Assembly: GCA_903813345.2 (NCBI GenBank)
Contig: CAIIXF020000012.1
Span: 35,166,572 to 35,230,571 of the forward strand
Origin: Owenia fusiformis
Taxonomy: Eukaryota > Annelida > Polychaeta > Sabellida > Oweniidae
Reading direction: 5' to 3'
Length of the DNA: 64,000 nt
The notes under the pieces were generated by a model. That model ran no database searches. It had not been told where the DNA came from and was given only the letters and a program-made list of their open reading frames with translations. A program made the position numbers and the translations under genes. This document shows, piece after piece, positions 34,351 through 47,170 of the stretch; the stretch's first letter is position 1, and the number at the start of each line of letters is the position of its first letter.

Positions 34351-37300
34351 ATTTCCCGACACGTTCGAATTCCTGAATACGAATTCCTGATCTTTTGTTT
34401 CTATGTCATTACGATCACAATGTTACAATACAAAGGATATAGGAATTTCTTAGTTTTGGAATGTTTCTAGAAAGGAACCTCAGGCTAATTATATTGAACT
34501 GTTTATGTGTAGACTTTTATTGACGTCATATACAAATAGTTCTATACCTTGTCTACTAAAGACTTGCCATAATCAAACCGATGAACCAGTGCACCGACTG
34601 AGGTGAAACGTTAGACATAAGCTGATTCAAAATATTTATTTTAGCAACTAACCTCATCATATTTATATCGAAACCTCATGATGTTTTTCGGTAAGAACTT
34701 ACAAACATATAAAACCAATGCATGGATGATTGAAAAACATTGACGAGATGATTTAAGAAAGTGCAACATATATATCACCTAAACATAGCACATTGGACGC
34801 TTTTAATTAGTGATAATACGCGTACGGGCCCTTAATCGTAACCAAGTTCTATAAACTTTATATATACATTTCAAAAATGATTCTCATATACTACCAAGGC
34901 ATCACACTTCTCAATTTCCTCACCATGGCGAGACTCTCATAACTAGTTAATAAAGAATGTAACAATCTACATCGGTATTTAATTTGAGTATTACAACAAG
35001 TTTATCCTCAGTTACTGAATAGCGCACAATAAATCACGTAGAATCAGTACTTCCTCTAGTATGGTAATTACAGTTAAGATTGTATCGTTAGCCTATGATA
35101 CTAGATTCAACACGCCTGCCGGGATGTTCGCGCGTTTTCCTAAATCCTTGTTAAGTGTATCGCAAACCGTGACAGGAGCGTTTGAATGGTATAAAATTGT
35201 AGTTATTATGAATAAACGGAACATCTTGTTATTGACCTAGTTACGTTCAATTGAATACTTGCTCGAAGAATCTTTATATAATTTATATATATTATTACCC
35301 TTGATATCTAATATATATTTGAATTATCAAAAGTACGTACATTTCTTGATCAACTTCAGTGATAGCTTTAATTTCATTTGAATTGAAGCAAGACTGACTT
35401 ATTTTAAATTGTATGCACGACAATATGTCGTGTAGTAAAAGGATTACATTTTCGCTTTTGGCATAACACTGTTTAATGTAAAAAAAACTAAGATCTCATT
35501 TTGACTATCCAACGAACAGAATTAACCAAACTAAGTCATTGATCTACTTATAAAGGATATATCATTAAAATGCCGATATTTGACATTTTTGTCCCAATAA
35601 TTTCATTATTTTTATGATTTCATAATTTATAGATGAACAAGAATGGTCAATTATTACATTAAATTAGTACTCGCAATAAATGTATCGAAACCAGTACCAC
35701 AAATAGCAGAATTTATTTAAATCAAATCTTCAAATTACGAGCATTTGGGGGTAAGCCTATAATTCACAAATTATGCCAGCATTTTCATTTAGTTATTCTA
35801 AAAACGTAATAAGGCTTGACATATCGGATGGCAAACTATAGTTTAATCACGAGAGATTAAAACCACTCTTTAATTTCCTTCAATTCATACTATCTTGCGT
35901 GATACGTTAATTCTAAATAAAAAATATCTAAGTAAATTGATTAAAAAACAACTGTAATGATGTATGATTTCAAAGTTGCAGTAAATATTTATATCAAACG
36001 TTTTCGTTTTCGTTTTAAACTATGTCTAATAAAGCAATGTGTAAGGATTTTAACGTATTGTATTAACGTACTGTATACTCACTTGATACCAGATGCATAG
36101 TTATTCTCGCTTTGTACCAGCAAGTTAAACAAGATATCTGTAAATTATTTACAATCGCAAATTTAAATCGATCCGACAGAATTAATTCGTGATCGTTGAA
36201 GCGTTCGTTGTCTATTGTCCCATCAAGTGGGGATTTTTTCTAATGATAAGCCTCCAATGAGCGTTTATGATCCAATCATCGTACTGTGTGATGTCATCTG
36301 AGTCGGTTCCATCAGTATTCCAACTACTGACTACTCAATGTGAAACGAACTTTGAACTTTGTGAATATAATGAGCGTAACGCACCCAATATGACGTCTTT
36401 AGCCGCCTTTGCTGTTTCGGGGAGCTTAATCCCTCCTTAAAATTGCAATACCGTCTCCAAAACGTTATCAAACTTTTCACTACATCTTATTCCAATGTAT
36501 ATGTAATCCAATGTTAAATTTGCAATCATCCGAATTCCACTTCTCTAATTGCGTTAAGAATATATGTATAAACGTTTAGCAACTCCACTGTAGTCCTTTG
36601 TAGTGAGCGTTCTATCGAATTTTGTGTTGATACCAACGACCAACTCCAGCTCAAGTGAGCGCCTGGAATGAGTTTGTATTTTCCGATGCGAATCGATTGC
36701 GTTGTGCGTTGTTCTCTGCGAGTGAATATACATGGAACTAACTTCCGTATCGCTCCCACGGCGTTTATGTTTTCTCACTCGACAAGAAAGCCATCTCGTG
36801 TTTAACCAGCCTACGTTGCTTAACTGCAAACAGAACAAGAAAAGTGGTTCACATACATTATTCTCCACCTCTTCAATGTGATTGATAATGGTTATAATAG
36901 CATTCAAGAGAAACACATCTACATAAATAAAATCAATTATGGAAAAGCCGAACGGAGAGCGCACTACTCGTGTGGCGCTCTAAAGCCGTTTCTTACATAA
37001 TCTACGTAACTGAATACACATTCGGTAATGTTACACTTAAGATATCAGTAAAGATCACAATATTTGCGAACAGATCATTAGTTCGATTTTTACTATTCAA
37101 CACCTCCATTTATAGCAGAATCATAAACTATAGCACTCTGAAACCGGAACGAACGGAGATCCAATTTGGTTTACAACTATTGTGCGGTAATTTAACGCAA
37201 TTCAGTTGCCTTCTAAACTCGAAAACAACCAAATCTTGAAGTTTGTAGTGCATTTTCAACGGCTTATTCAACAACATGGTTCTCGCTCAAACCAGGGACA

Positions 37301-38116
37301 AGCCAACTTGTGTTTTACCTTGATTTTCTGATCAGAGAAAATACCAAATGCAAGTTTCTTTTATGTTAACACAATGCTAAATAAAAAACACATGTGGATC
37401 GATCGCCGATTTCCCAAATTGCTTGATTCAACAAGGATATATATTCGAACCGGCCAATATGTTGCGAAAGTTATTTTAATGGGTACTGAATTTTATCATG
37501 GGCCGATCGAATGTAATTTTGGTTAGTTTTACGACCCAAAGGGGGTTAATACCGTATGAGTTTTCGTTCAGTACACATGCTTATCGCCGGGTATAAAGAT
37601 ACCATCGACTCTTAAGGACGTTTTAAACATGGTCCACGTATTATTCTTTAACTCCATATAAATTGATTGGTTTACCTCGCCTTTTGTTTCAAAGGATCAA
37701 CCCAATCGATATCAGTCTCTTCCAATTTGGAATCTGGCCCTAAAAGCGATGATTTTAATTTAAGGCAAGTTGGTATTAATTCTAATGCATTTTGTTCAAT
37801 TTCCAGCTAATCTCGGTATTCGGATCGTAGTTGTTTCCAATTACTCCTCAATCCCTTACAATTGATCTCATGGGGTCGCGTGACGAGACAATATGCACAA
37901 GATTGCGCATGCGCAGCTAAGTGAACCAAAGGTAGAAATCGGATCACTGTTTTAGCGGGATACCGCATGTCAATTTTATAAAGTTAAGTAATATCCTAAT
38001 ATAACATCTTACTCTTTATTGTAATGCGAGGTGTTCGATTGTGCTAAATATAATTCACATCATTTTAAACCGGAAAGTTACAGTAAGATATGGTTTAAAT
38101 ACAATGTAACAACATG
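34351..38116. other. Gene-free stretch of ~3.8 kb
   Basis: No gene is recognised. A slightly more G+C-rich patch at about 36530-37240 carries overlapping open frames on both strands (up to 136 codons) with no family motif. I do not call them, but this is where a real exon would be least surprising. A second NRF-1-like palindrome lies at 37904-37915. Confidence 0.45.
37904..37915. promoter_or_regulatory. NRF-1-like palindrome TGCGCATGCGCA
   Basis: Identical 12-mer to that at 9335-9346. It matches the NRF-1 consensus exactly, but no transcription unit starting here was recognised. Confidence 0.3.
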
Positions 38117-38290
38117 TTATTGAAATATAGGGTAAATAACAACAATATATTGTAAAACAGTGCGCATAGCCACATGACATTGTAAAATAGGGTGAATAAC
38201 CAAAGAATATTGTAAAACTGAATGAAGAGCAAACAGCATTGCAAAATAGAATGATTAAATACAGCATACAGAAAATAGACTGAATTTAAG
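38117..38290. repeat. Tandem repeat, 30 bp, about 6 copies
   Basis: The core TTGTAAAATAG-GGTGAATAAC recurs with a 30-bp period at 38121, 38151, 38181, 38211, 38240 and about 38269. Copies are moderately diverged. Because 30 is divisible by three, minus-strand frames stay open across the array and give repetitive F/Y/C-rich peptides; these are not genes. Confidence 0.75.
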
Positions 38291-38789
38291 CAAATGATGA
38301 AGTTTGGTAGTGATCTTAAACCAACAAACCGAAATAGGCACTTCATCAAATCTCATTAGTGAGTAAAAGAACTCGAAATAGTTCGACCAATTAATGCTAT
38401 TTTGGGTATTTGTGTATTCATACACACCGAGCATCTCAAGTAAGGCCCAATTAAGTGAATTGTCTGTGTGGCAAACATGTGTTTAGAAAACATAATCTGA
38501 CCAACTGCACGATTGTTTTGATTAAAATTATTCTAAAAGTGCGTCAAAAGCTAAGAAGGTTTTACATCATAAAAAATGATGTTAATAAAAAGAGCATGTC
38601 CGCGTTGAACGGAGAGCTAATTCTACATCCTAAGAGGGGTAAACGCTTGTGCGATTTTTCTGATGGTACTAGCACTGTTAAGCAGATGTATAATTTTGAA
38701 GTGACTAACCCTGTATGTTCTTTGCGTGTGGTAAATAGAAACCACTTGTTTTTTTGTTGATAATCAACTTATACATTCACTCCTGATAG

Positions 38790-39194
38790 TTATTCACTCC
38801 TGATTGCTATTTTATAATTTGCGTAGATAACTAAGAGCCTTTGCCACTCAGTGTTTGTCAGATCGTTAAAAATGAACAGAAGTTCATCCCTAAGTGGTAC
38901 CCTCTTAATAGTTACATCATATCCCCAGGCAAGGTTTTTTCTGAACAAATGAAAGGAAAATCGAACGCGAACGAATGATTTGTTGTCAAGGCGAGACAGC
39001 CGGTCGTTTGTCATTGGTCCATCTTGAAAATACCAATACACTCCGAATATCCGTTCATAATGGCCATTTCGGACATCGTCTACGTCATAGTCGTACTTCA
39101 GAGCACCACACGAATGTAAATCGAAGATACCGATTTCTTTCAGTGTTTGCGAACTAAATAATCTGTTTTTGTTGATAAAGATATAGCTATACAA
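38790..39194 (-). CDS. Possible exon or gene fragment, unrecognised protein
   Basis: A 134-codon open frame has unusually protein-like composition for this window, being rich in charged and aromatic residues in alternating pattern: DLHSCGALKYDYDVDDV, FGVYWYFQDGP, FVRVRFSFHLF, then LRDELLFIFNDLTNTEWQR before the stop. I recognise no family. The N-terminal dozen residues look unlike the rest. A splice acceptor on the minus strand (TTAG ending at 39154) would start an exon at 39153, making this a terminal exon of 38790-39153. No upstream partner exon was identified in 39200-40500. It could be a real last exon, a gene fragment or chance. Confidence 0.35.
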   Translation of the reverse strand: MYSYIFINKNRLFSSQTLKEIGIFDLHSCGALKYDYDVDDVRNGHYERIFGVYWYFQDGPMTNDRLSRLDNKSFVRVRFSFHLFRKNLAWGYDVTIKRVPLRDELLFIFNDLTNTEWQRLLVIYANYKIAIRSE

Positions 39195-40596
39195 CTACGC
39201 ATCGACCTAAATGTTCGATTAATGTGAACTTAAATACCAAAATTACCAAAAGATTCACTTGATGTCCAAAGAATGATCAATTTATTAAAATGTTTGATTC
39301 AATAGAGTTTCCCTTTTTAGACGGGTAACTACATATTTTTCCCTTTGAGTATACTTCCCAGCTTATGTCCTGATATACAATAAGGACACTTAGATCTATT
39401 TACCTAACAAAACGACCGCCGGCTCAATCAAGAAGCTCTCAATTTGTTTCGGAAGAAAGACGATCTCCGAACGTCAAAAATAATATAGAGTCCTGAAATA
39501 TTGCCGATGGACTCTTTTCATTAATGGGACTTCTATCTCTTCTCAAATAAGATTGTGTTTGCTCCGTGTAGATAGAGGATTCCCAGTGGATGGAGTTGGA
39601 GATGGAACAAGCAAGATTTTAATATGCCCATACAGTGGAATATAAATTGGATGATAAATCAGAAAATCACCCGTTTACAAAATCGAATTGATTTAATACG
39701 GCCCCAAGAAGTATAACGTTATGCATCATGGACTTATGATGTTCAATGCATACTAAAATTTCCTATATGAGATTCACTATCTGAGATCAATTATTTTGAG
39801 ACATGTGAAAATTGCGACAAACGCATTAAGTATCTATAATTATTCACCTTAAATATTCCAAGGCATACAATAGAAATTATTTGCCCTGTTTAAATGGAGT
39901 TACACGCATCGATTGTGAATCCCATATACACCGTGCGCTGTTCAGAACCTCAAAGACTTGTAAAACAATAGGTGTACCCTCAGACAAAATACCACAACTG
40001 TGTGTTTGGAAATATGAAACAATAGACAATTAGTCATCGATTTAAAATGTGCATTTATATCTTTAAGCCAGATTTTGAATTGTATAAAAATCCGAAATGA
40101 TCATAATACATAATATTCAAGTATATGGGAGTAAATTGTAAAAGTATGAAGATCCGAATGAATTTTGAAGCCGTGGAGAACAGGTAACGTACGTCGATGA
40201 ACATGAGTCACACGATTACTGATCGATATACAGTAAAACACTGTTATAAAAAAGTTTATGACAAGGTAAATACATGGAAACCATGCAAGCTTGGTGACAA
40301 GATTAAAGGGGAATGTATTGATTTCTGGATCTGATCGTTATCCGCCTCAAATCGCAAACACGCACGTTTATTGTTTATATTAAGGTAAGCACAGTGAAGC
40401 AAATTCGGATTTGTTTGCACATTGGGTGAGTGGGGTTTGAGACCCTCTATATAATAGTATTAGACCAGATACCCCCGTCCACTGATAAAATATTGCTGAG
40501 TTTCATTTTCCTAAAAAATACTCTTCTTAAGAATTAAAATTTAGTGATCTTATTCATCGAGATTAGTATGAAATTGGTCAAATTTTGCATTTTAAA
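39195..40596. other. Gene-free stretch
   Basis: Nothing recognised. If 38790-39194 is a minus-strand terminal exon, its upstream exons should lie here or beyond, but none is visible by eye. Confidence 0.5.
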
Positions 40597-40670
40597 GGTA
40601 CCCTTTGCGGGATTCGAACCAACGACCCTCTCGTTAAGTACATGATTTTGAAGACTGGATAGATTCTGTC
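40597..40670 (-). repeat. Half-tRNA-like sequence, probable SINE remnant
   Basis: Read on the minus strand, the segment contains CTTAACGAGAGGGTCGTTGG followed directly by TTCGAATCCCGC. This matches the T-arm and B-box of a tRNA (GGTTCGAATCC), with a plausible variable-loop region before it. The 5' half, including a matching acceptor strand and A-box, is not recognisable, so it is not an intact tRNA. A tRNA-derived SINE or tRNA pseudogene fits best. Confidence 0.4.
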
Positions 40671-43600
40671 CGTTCTCTACGATACAACTTGAAATATTGT
40701 GTTCTTTTTAAACAACGGAAATTACGATGGAATTATCCGGGGGATATAAAGTCTCACGTCAATTCAAAAATGAACAAATTACATTCCGGTTGACCTTAAT
40801 GTGTTGTTCCCTTTGGTCATTAGATTAATAAAAAGTTAATTTTTAAAGGTCTTTGGTGAGAAAACTGTCGCAGAATTAAATTACGCGTACTGTATGTAGG
40901 CAGCATCTATTTCCATCCATAATTACGAAAAATGTATTTTGTGTGTTTTTCATTTTTATCAGGCTTGGCGTCATGTTGAAGGTTTACCAGAATTGTGTCA
41001 TCATCTTATCCATCTATTTATATTGATCAGGTTGATTTTTGTATCACGAAAGTCAACATTTCACATTAGACCAAGCCTCATTTCCATTTTCTTAATGATG
41101 CAGAACTCTACTTGACACCTCTTTCATTAAACAGCCGAACATGTTCAAAGTTAAAGGTTGATTTCTGTCCTTTGGTCGTTCGGGGTACAGAAAACATTTG
41201 TGCCTAGCCCTGCGGGGTGTATTCGACAATATAACCCCCTGATCTTCGGGCTATATTTCTTAACTCGCAAATGTGGAAGAAATAAAGAAAAGATCTAAAT
41301 GGACCGTATACAGATACCTCGTCCCCTTTTGTTCGAACTATTGTAATCAAAGATTTAAATTACGATGCCAGCATTGATACTATGAAAATAGTTATTCAAT
41401 GAAAATGTCGAATTGCTAAACTAATGAAGGGGATGTATGCCGACCTCGAGACATTCATCTTTGAATTCTGGGTATTTCATCCTCTCAAGTTGTGTCAGGT
41501 CTACTTTAAACCGTTTTGCTTAAATATTGCCCTTAGTTTTTTTACAAGGAGTAGTCTTTGTCTTAGATAGGGTCTTCCCCACTATATGTACATGCCTACA
41601 CACGTACGAGCCCATACTCCACGAGAAAATAATGTCAAAATGCAAAAACCACAAATCGATAATACCAGCATTGTTAACTCAACAAAATACGCTGTAAAAG
41701 GAGAGTTTCAAATTTACGTTTAATCAACTTAATCGGAAAGCGCCGACGCAATGGAAACGTGAATTGTTAGGCACCAGTAGCAACGCATTGATCAGTAGTG
41801 GAATTAGGTGGTCGAGCCATCAATAGAGTAAATATAGAAACAGTGACAGTGGAGTGATGCTAGCATTACATTCAGTAATGTAATGATTTTTAATTGTAGC
41901 CTAAGCGAAGTATCGACATTTGAACGCCGTATACGTCATACCGAAAAAACGTCATTGGTGTTTTCCAAGCATCGGAAGACAGATAATATTCTAGAAGCCT
42001 TGGTGTTTGGTGTTTATATGATGTGATTTCAAATAGTCCCCAAGGAAATAAAATGTTAGAAAGAAACACCGAAGTTCACGACTTTGACATGCGCAGAAAA
42101 TATGCGCATGCGGTTTTGTATACATTGTTAATGCACATCCGGTTTTTATTCACACTCAGACCTATAGAGGAGAGGATTAATACTCAGTGATCAATAGTAA
42201 ATATTTAAAGATTGGGCAATATTTTTCGAAAATAACTAAAAATAGATGTAAAATAGATACCCATTAACCACTCTTGTCTTCTTCATTCAGAAGGCCATAA
42301 TTTCTCATGTTGACCTTAAATGGGTGTATCTGAATTTCAATAAACACTTCTCTTCATAAGTTTGGATACCCTAACTTGCTTTTCATGCGATAAAAATCTA
42401 AAAGCCATGATTTTCGATCAATTCAATTTTCTTGTTTGGGTATATAAACTGAGCGGCCAATCATTTCCCAAACTTCCAAATTCCGAAGCCAAGTCTAAAA
42501 GTCCTAAAATCAGTTCCGGTCCAATTCCGTTTCGCACGTCGAAAATTAGGAGTAAAATGAAAATGTTTAATCAAATGCAAACCTATAGAAATGTTAGGAA
42601 TTTGCTCAATATAAGATTTAAAATATTCAAAATTAAACTATATTTTAGCTGATAGCTGACTTCAGATTTTTTGTAAAGGCGTAAAGGCGTTCACGTCTGT
42701 TTATGTAGTTATAAATTTATCAAAGTCATCAAATACATAGATTCTGCTTTAACACCATTACCCGATCTGTTCTGAAGGTGGGAGATAATATAATAGGCCT
42801 GCGTACTGAGTCCCTATAATATTGTGACCAAATGCCAATATGCCAAGAATATATGCGTTTTAGAGCACCATTTAATTTGACGATTGAGTTATGTCTATGT
42901 CTGGCTGTAGAAGTGATATTTATAGCTATGTTGACTCAATTTTCATAATTGTGTGTTTGAACAATTTGACCCTTGGTGACAATTTGACCCTTGGTTTATT
43001 TTCACCAATATTCATTTGAGATTTGAGATTTACAAGTGTACACTATTGTTTAATGCATTGTTCTTCATCTGTTGTATTAATAACCATGATTGCAATTATA
43101 CAATTTAATCTGTAGTATCTATAATGTTGTATCGATAGGACAACAATTTGCTGTTTAAATTGGCAGTTCTTCAAGGGCATGAAAATTCAAGGGCATGAAC
43201 ATACACGTACTTCTGGGATCATAGTTGATTGTTTGCTGTAGGATACATATTGCAGGCTTAATAAGCAAGCGTATTCGTCCTCCTAAACCCACCTTAATCC
43301 ATATGAAGGGAGTTATAAAACATGTCATGTTACCGGTGGTATAAATGACAAGCTAACCTTATATAGTAATATAGCTCTTACTATCCAGTCTACCTTCATA
43401 CTAATTAATTGGGATACCGATTCACCGTGTGTGTTTTAAGCTCTGTTATAGAGAGACGTATTTGCATTCCAATGAAGAATATTAGATCCCAGTGGATAAC
43501 AGAGATTACAGAAATATGCTACTACAAAGAAGCTGTAAACTGTCGACAAGGTGTTACATCTAAAAACGCACCCTCTCTAGGTGTTACATTTTATAAACGC

Positions 43601-44899
43601 ACCCCCTCTCAACTATATAAAGCCAACATTTTCATGAAATTCCACTGCATGTATTTACTCGAAAAACATATTATTTTCAAAACAATTATTGATTTCCGAC
43701 ATTTACTGAGAGTATCCAAAGAGACAAAAATTATAAATACTCGTTTCAGATTTCTACCTTTCAATTATCACGATTATTCCCAAGGTCAATGGTTGTCACC
43801 CCTTAGTTCGCATATCATAAACATTATCAAGGTGAGAAGACAGACTTGAGTCAGCGGCCATCTCTTCTTCAGAATATACCACAATTATGTCAAATACGTA
43901 CGCAAAAGCGTCAATTGGAGAGGAACAAAAGAATCAGCAAGAGTCATAACGAAAACCCAACTATCCCAAACAATACGAGTCAAGGTTTAAAGAAGAATAC
44001 ACAACTTAGAATATATAATATCTTTAAATATCACCATTTTGTCCAAGGTCAACATTATCGCGTTTTTCAAATAACAATCATTTTGTCAAATGTCAAAGAT
44101 AATGGCTCTCATACATCGCCATTTTTCACGATGAGAAGGGACAGACATCAGTTACGGGTTATATCATCGTCAAAACACAATTATTATGTCCAATATCGAA
44201 CATCCTCTCCTCAAAAACATGTACCACAAAATCAAGTCCAAAGTGAAAAGACGAAGACTTTAATATTAGATCTAATTATCTAAACAGAACATATTGCACC
44301 TGGCGTAATCAACCATGTAAAATGTAATCTTGTTACGCATATAATTCAGAGTATCTGGAAGACTCATTATCCCCTTCCTCCAAGAGACGTTTTATCTGTC
44401 GTCTGCGATACTGCTACACACATGATTCCCGAACGTCAAATAAAGAGAGAACAGTCAGAGTTCGTTCTAAATTATCAGTTACCCAATGGAATAAAAGCAA
44501 TCTACCAATGTAGTTCTGACGGGTAAGAGGTTCATTAAAAAGCTAAAGTGATAAATTGAAAAAGACAAGGATATTCGCTTTTATAAATGTGTTATTATGG
44601 CACTTTTGAAATACTGCAAATTGGTGCGATAGGAACTTGATTTCCTGTGGAATAGGAATTGTGGAGTTTTGTATTCGATATTTCTCTGATCCCAAACTTG
44701 TTGTTCAATTTAAACCATAAGTACCCCCATAATACCTACAATTGTAGATATTGAATTGAATTAGTCGATGCTGGTTATATATGGGATAGCATTTCCGAAC
44801 TATCTAATTTATAGGCACAAATTCAGAGTGCGGGGCTTTGAATTTCATGGTTATCCAAGCTTATAATGTAAATGATAATAAGGAATGTCAAATACACCA
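40671..44899. other. Gene-free stretch with minor duplications
   Basis: No gene is recognised. Small local duplications include ACAATTTGACCCTTGGT (twice, about 42962-42998), TTCAAGGGCATGAA (twice, about 43171-43200) and a 30-bp tandem pair with GGTGTTACAT at 43550 and 43580. Two neighbouring open frames at 43409-43849 and 43846-44283 (about 145 codons each) are basic, S/N/Q-rich and lack motifs; degenerate repeats with GTCCAAGGTCAA-like words run through them. An NRF-1-like site (TATGCGCATGCGG) is at about 42101. Confidence 0.45.
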
Positions 44900-45150
44900 A
44901 CATTTTCCTTGATTAAATATTTCATATCTTGACAGCAATTGGTTGTTCGGAATTCCAATGTATACTGGGAAGGCTCCTCTCGAAATATCCTTCGATTGCT
45001 CTACGAACTCCAAAATAGGCCATTTTCCCCAATGGTATATCTCATATTTTGAGAACCATTGGTTGTTCGGAATTCAAATGCAAACTGGGAATGCCCTCCC
45101 TCGAAACATTCTTCGATCGGCAGGAGCTCCAAACAGTCCACGTTCTTCAC
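44900..45150. repeat. Two-copy 120-bp tandem duplication
   Basis: GGTTGTTCGGAATTC begins at 44941 and again at 45061, with similarity upstream and downstream (AACTGGGAA, CTCGAAA-AT, TTCGAT). The copies differ by substitutions, so the duplication is not very recent. Confidence 0.75.
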
Positions 45151-46840
45151 CGACTACCAGTTTAATTCCTTGGAATCCAAACAAATGATGTTGGATGAAA
45201 TTAATTAGGGATTAAGACTCGAAGTCCTTCAGGAATGTTCACATAATGATGATTATGTGTCTAAGTGATATATGGCAACGGGCCATGGTAAATATCTATA
45301 AATATACAACTAGGTCACAATGTCAAATGATATTCATATACAGTACTCTATATATTAGTATAAATGACGTCACGATTTCTATTAATCACGTAATTTGGCA
45401 ATGTACAATGTATAATGCAAGTAATCCAAAATAGTACTGTACAACCAGAACTATACAACTCTATAGGAAGATAGTGTTGTTTACGGATATGTAGTCACTA
45501 TGTTGTTAACATGTAAATAATATGCCTCGCCAATATTTTTGCTATAATTTTGGAATCGAAATGTTCTGAAAACACAAACAATTTGCGATGCAATTCACTT
45601 AAAACGTTGCCATATCTTTACCTATTTCACATCACTCATATACGTATGAGTGATGAGTAAATTCCTATTATTTCCATTAATTCCATAATTTCTATAAAGG
45701 GGAAACTTTATAGTTATGCTATAATACGATCCACTTTATTTTGGCTTCAATTAAACTGCTATCCGATGATTCGAAAGCTCCATATATCATTCAAAACTGA
45801 TTCCAATCCGCAATTTGGTAAATCAGAATTCTGCCATATGATATATTTTTAGCTTAATCAACAGTCATTCAGAAATAAGGGAGATACAAGTGCTAATTAA
45901 AAAACACTTGTAAGAGAGAAGTATGCACTACAGTGCGCAAAAACAGTAGATTGCGCAAAAACAGCCCTGGAATCAAATGTGTTAATTTTGCAATCTCTTT
46001 TTCGTTCAAGGAAATTGCACCAAGCCAACGTTTCGTGCTTCTTTTCCATAATTGGCATCCCCCTAGTCGTGTTAAATAATTAATTGTGCGAGCTCGAGAG
46101 CTATTGGTATATCTTTTGTCTGCTAAAATATAACTATGGGCAGTCAGTGAGGAATTTGCTTGGTAGTCGTGGCTAAGATATATTTTCAAAGGGGGAAGTG
46201 TAGCGAACTGCTATATGCCACGTGGGGAAGGTTAACCAATTCCTTTTAAGTTGGGTGCTAAACCAATATCGTTATAATAGTTACTTGTGAAAGAATGTGT
46301 ATACATGTTGCTATACTCATATAGCAATCTGCTTAGTATTTACTTATTCTCTAGTTTAGTACTAATTATTGATTCCTTTTCTACTAATTTATTTAAATAC
46401 TGATTTGTTGAATTGAGTACTTATTTATTTATTTAGTATTCATTTATTTGATTAGTTTATATTCAATTATTGATTTCTCAGAGAGGAACAAGAAAAACAG
46501 TAAGCTGGAACAACGGCAAGATACAAGTAAACATACATCAAACTATAAGAAGCTATCAAACTTGCGCTATCTTCAAGAGTAAGTATGAAATATGATATGA
46601 TATAAAACTCCCATGATCCCCTGGATAAATTAAGAAGATCAATGTACAATTAATGATTGCGATATTACATCGGTCAATAAAGGATTATGAAATTCAGAGA
46701 CTCTTAAATTTATTAATGCACATGTGTCGATTCATTAGGAAACATTTCTACCAATAAAACAGACAATTATATAAGGCAGTTTGTGTCTTCAAATTTTACA
46801 ACGAAAAATATCCTGAATTTTTGAAATCTAAAGGTATGTG
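45151..46840. other. Gene-free stretch
   Basis: No gene recognised. A short perfect-stem hairpin lies at 45630-45655 (CATCACTCATA / TATGAGTGATG, loop TACG). A simple TTTATTTAGTATTCATTTAT-like region lies at about 46380-46460. Confidence 0.5.
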
Positions 46841-47170
46841 ACTATTCTGGGGAAACACTCCTGGGAATCTAATATATGGGCTATTATCCTGGGAAAACTT
46901 AACACTCCTGGAAATTCAAGGTATGAGCCACTATTCTGGGAAAGCACTACTAGAAATTCAAAATATGGGCCATTATTATACAGTGATAGGGAAACACTCC
47001 TGGAAATTCAAGATATGGGCCACTTTTCAGGAAAAACACTCCAAGAAATTCAAAATATGGGCCATTATTATAGGGAAACACTCGTGGAAATTCAAGATAT
47101 GGGCCACTTTTCAGGTAAAACACTTCTGGAAATCCAAAATATGGGCCATTATTCAGCGGAAAAGTCTCCT
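46841..47170. repeat. Minisatellite, 41-51-bp unit, about 7.5 copies
   Basis: Each unit carries GGGAAACACTCCTGGAAATT followed by CAAGATATGGGCCA and a TTTTCAGG or TTATTATA tail. From 46940 the units alternate between AAGATATGG...CACTTTTCA and AAAATATGG...CATTATTATA types, so a two-unit higher-order repeat is forming. The open frames across it (for example 46838-47320) are repetitive by-products. Confidence 0.85.

Noticed and set aside
36526-36964. Overlapping minus-strand frames up to 136 codons as an exon
   Set aside because: No recognisable domain and no clear splice context; left as a possibility only.
38055-38349. F/Y/C-rich minus-strand frames as membrane proteins
   Set aside because: They arise from the 30-bp tandem repeat, whose period is divisible by three.
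40597-40670. Functional tRNA gene
   Set aside because: No acceptor pairing, A-box or 5' half could be found.
43409-44283. Two adjacent ~145-codon open frames as genes
   Set aside because: Low-complexity basic and S/N/Q-rich peptides, internal degenerate DNA repeats, no family motif.
45630-45655. Hairpin as a terminator or RNA element
   Set aside because: An isolated 11-bp palindrome in AT-rich spacer with no transcript context.
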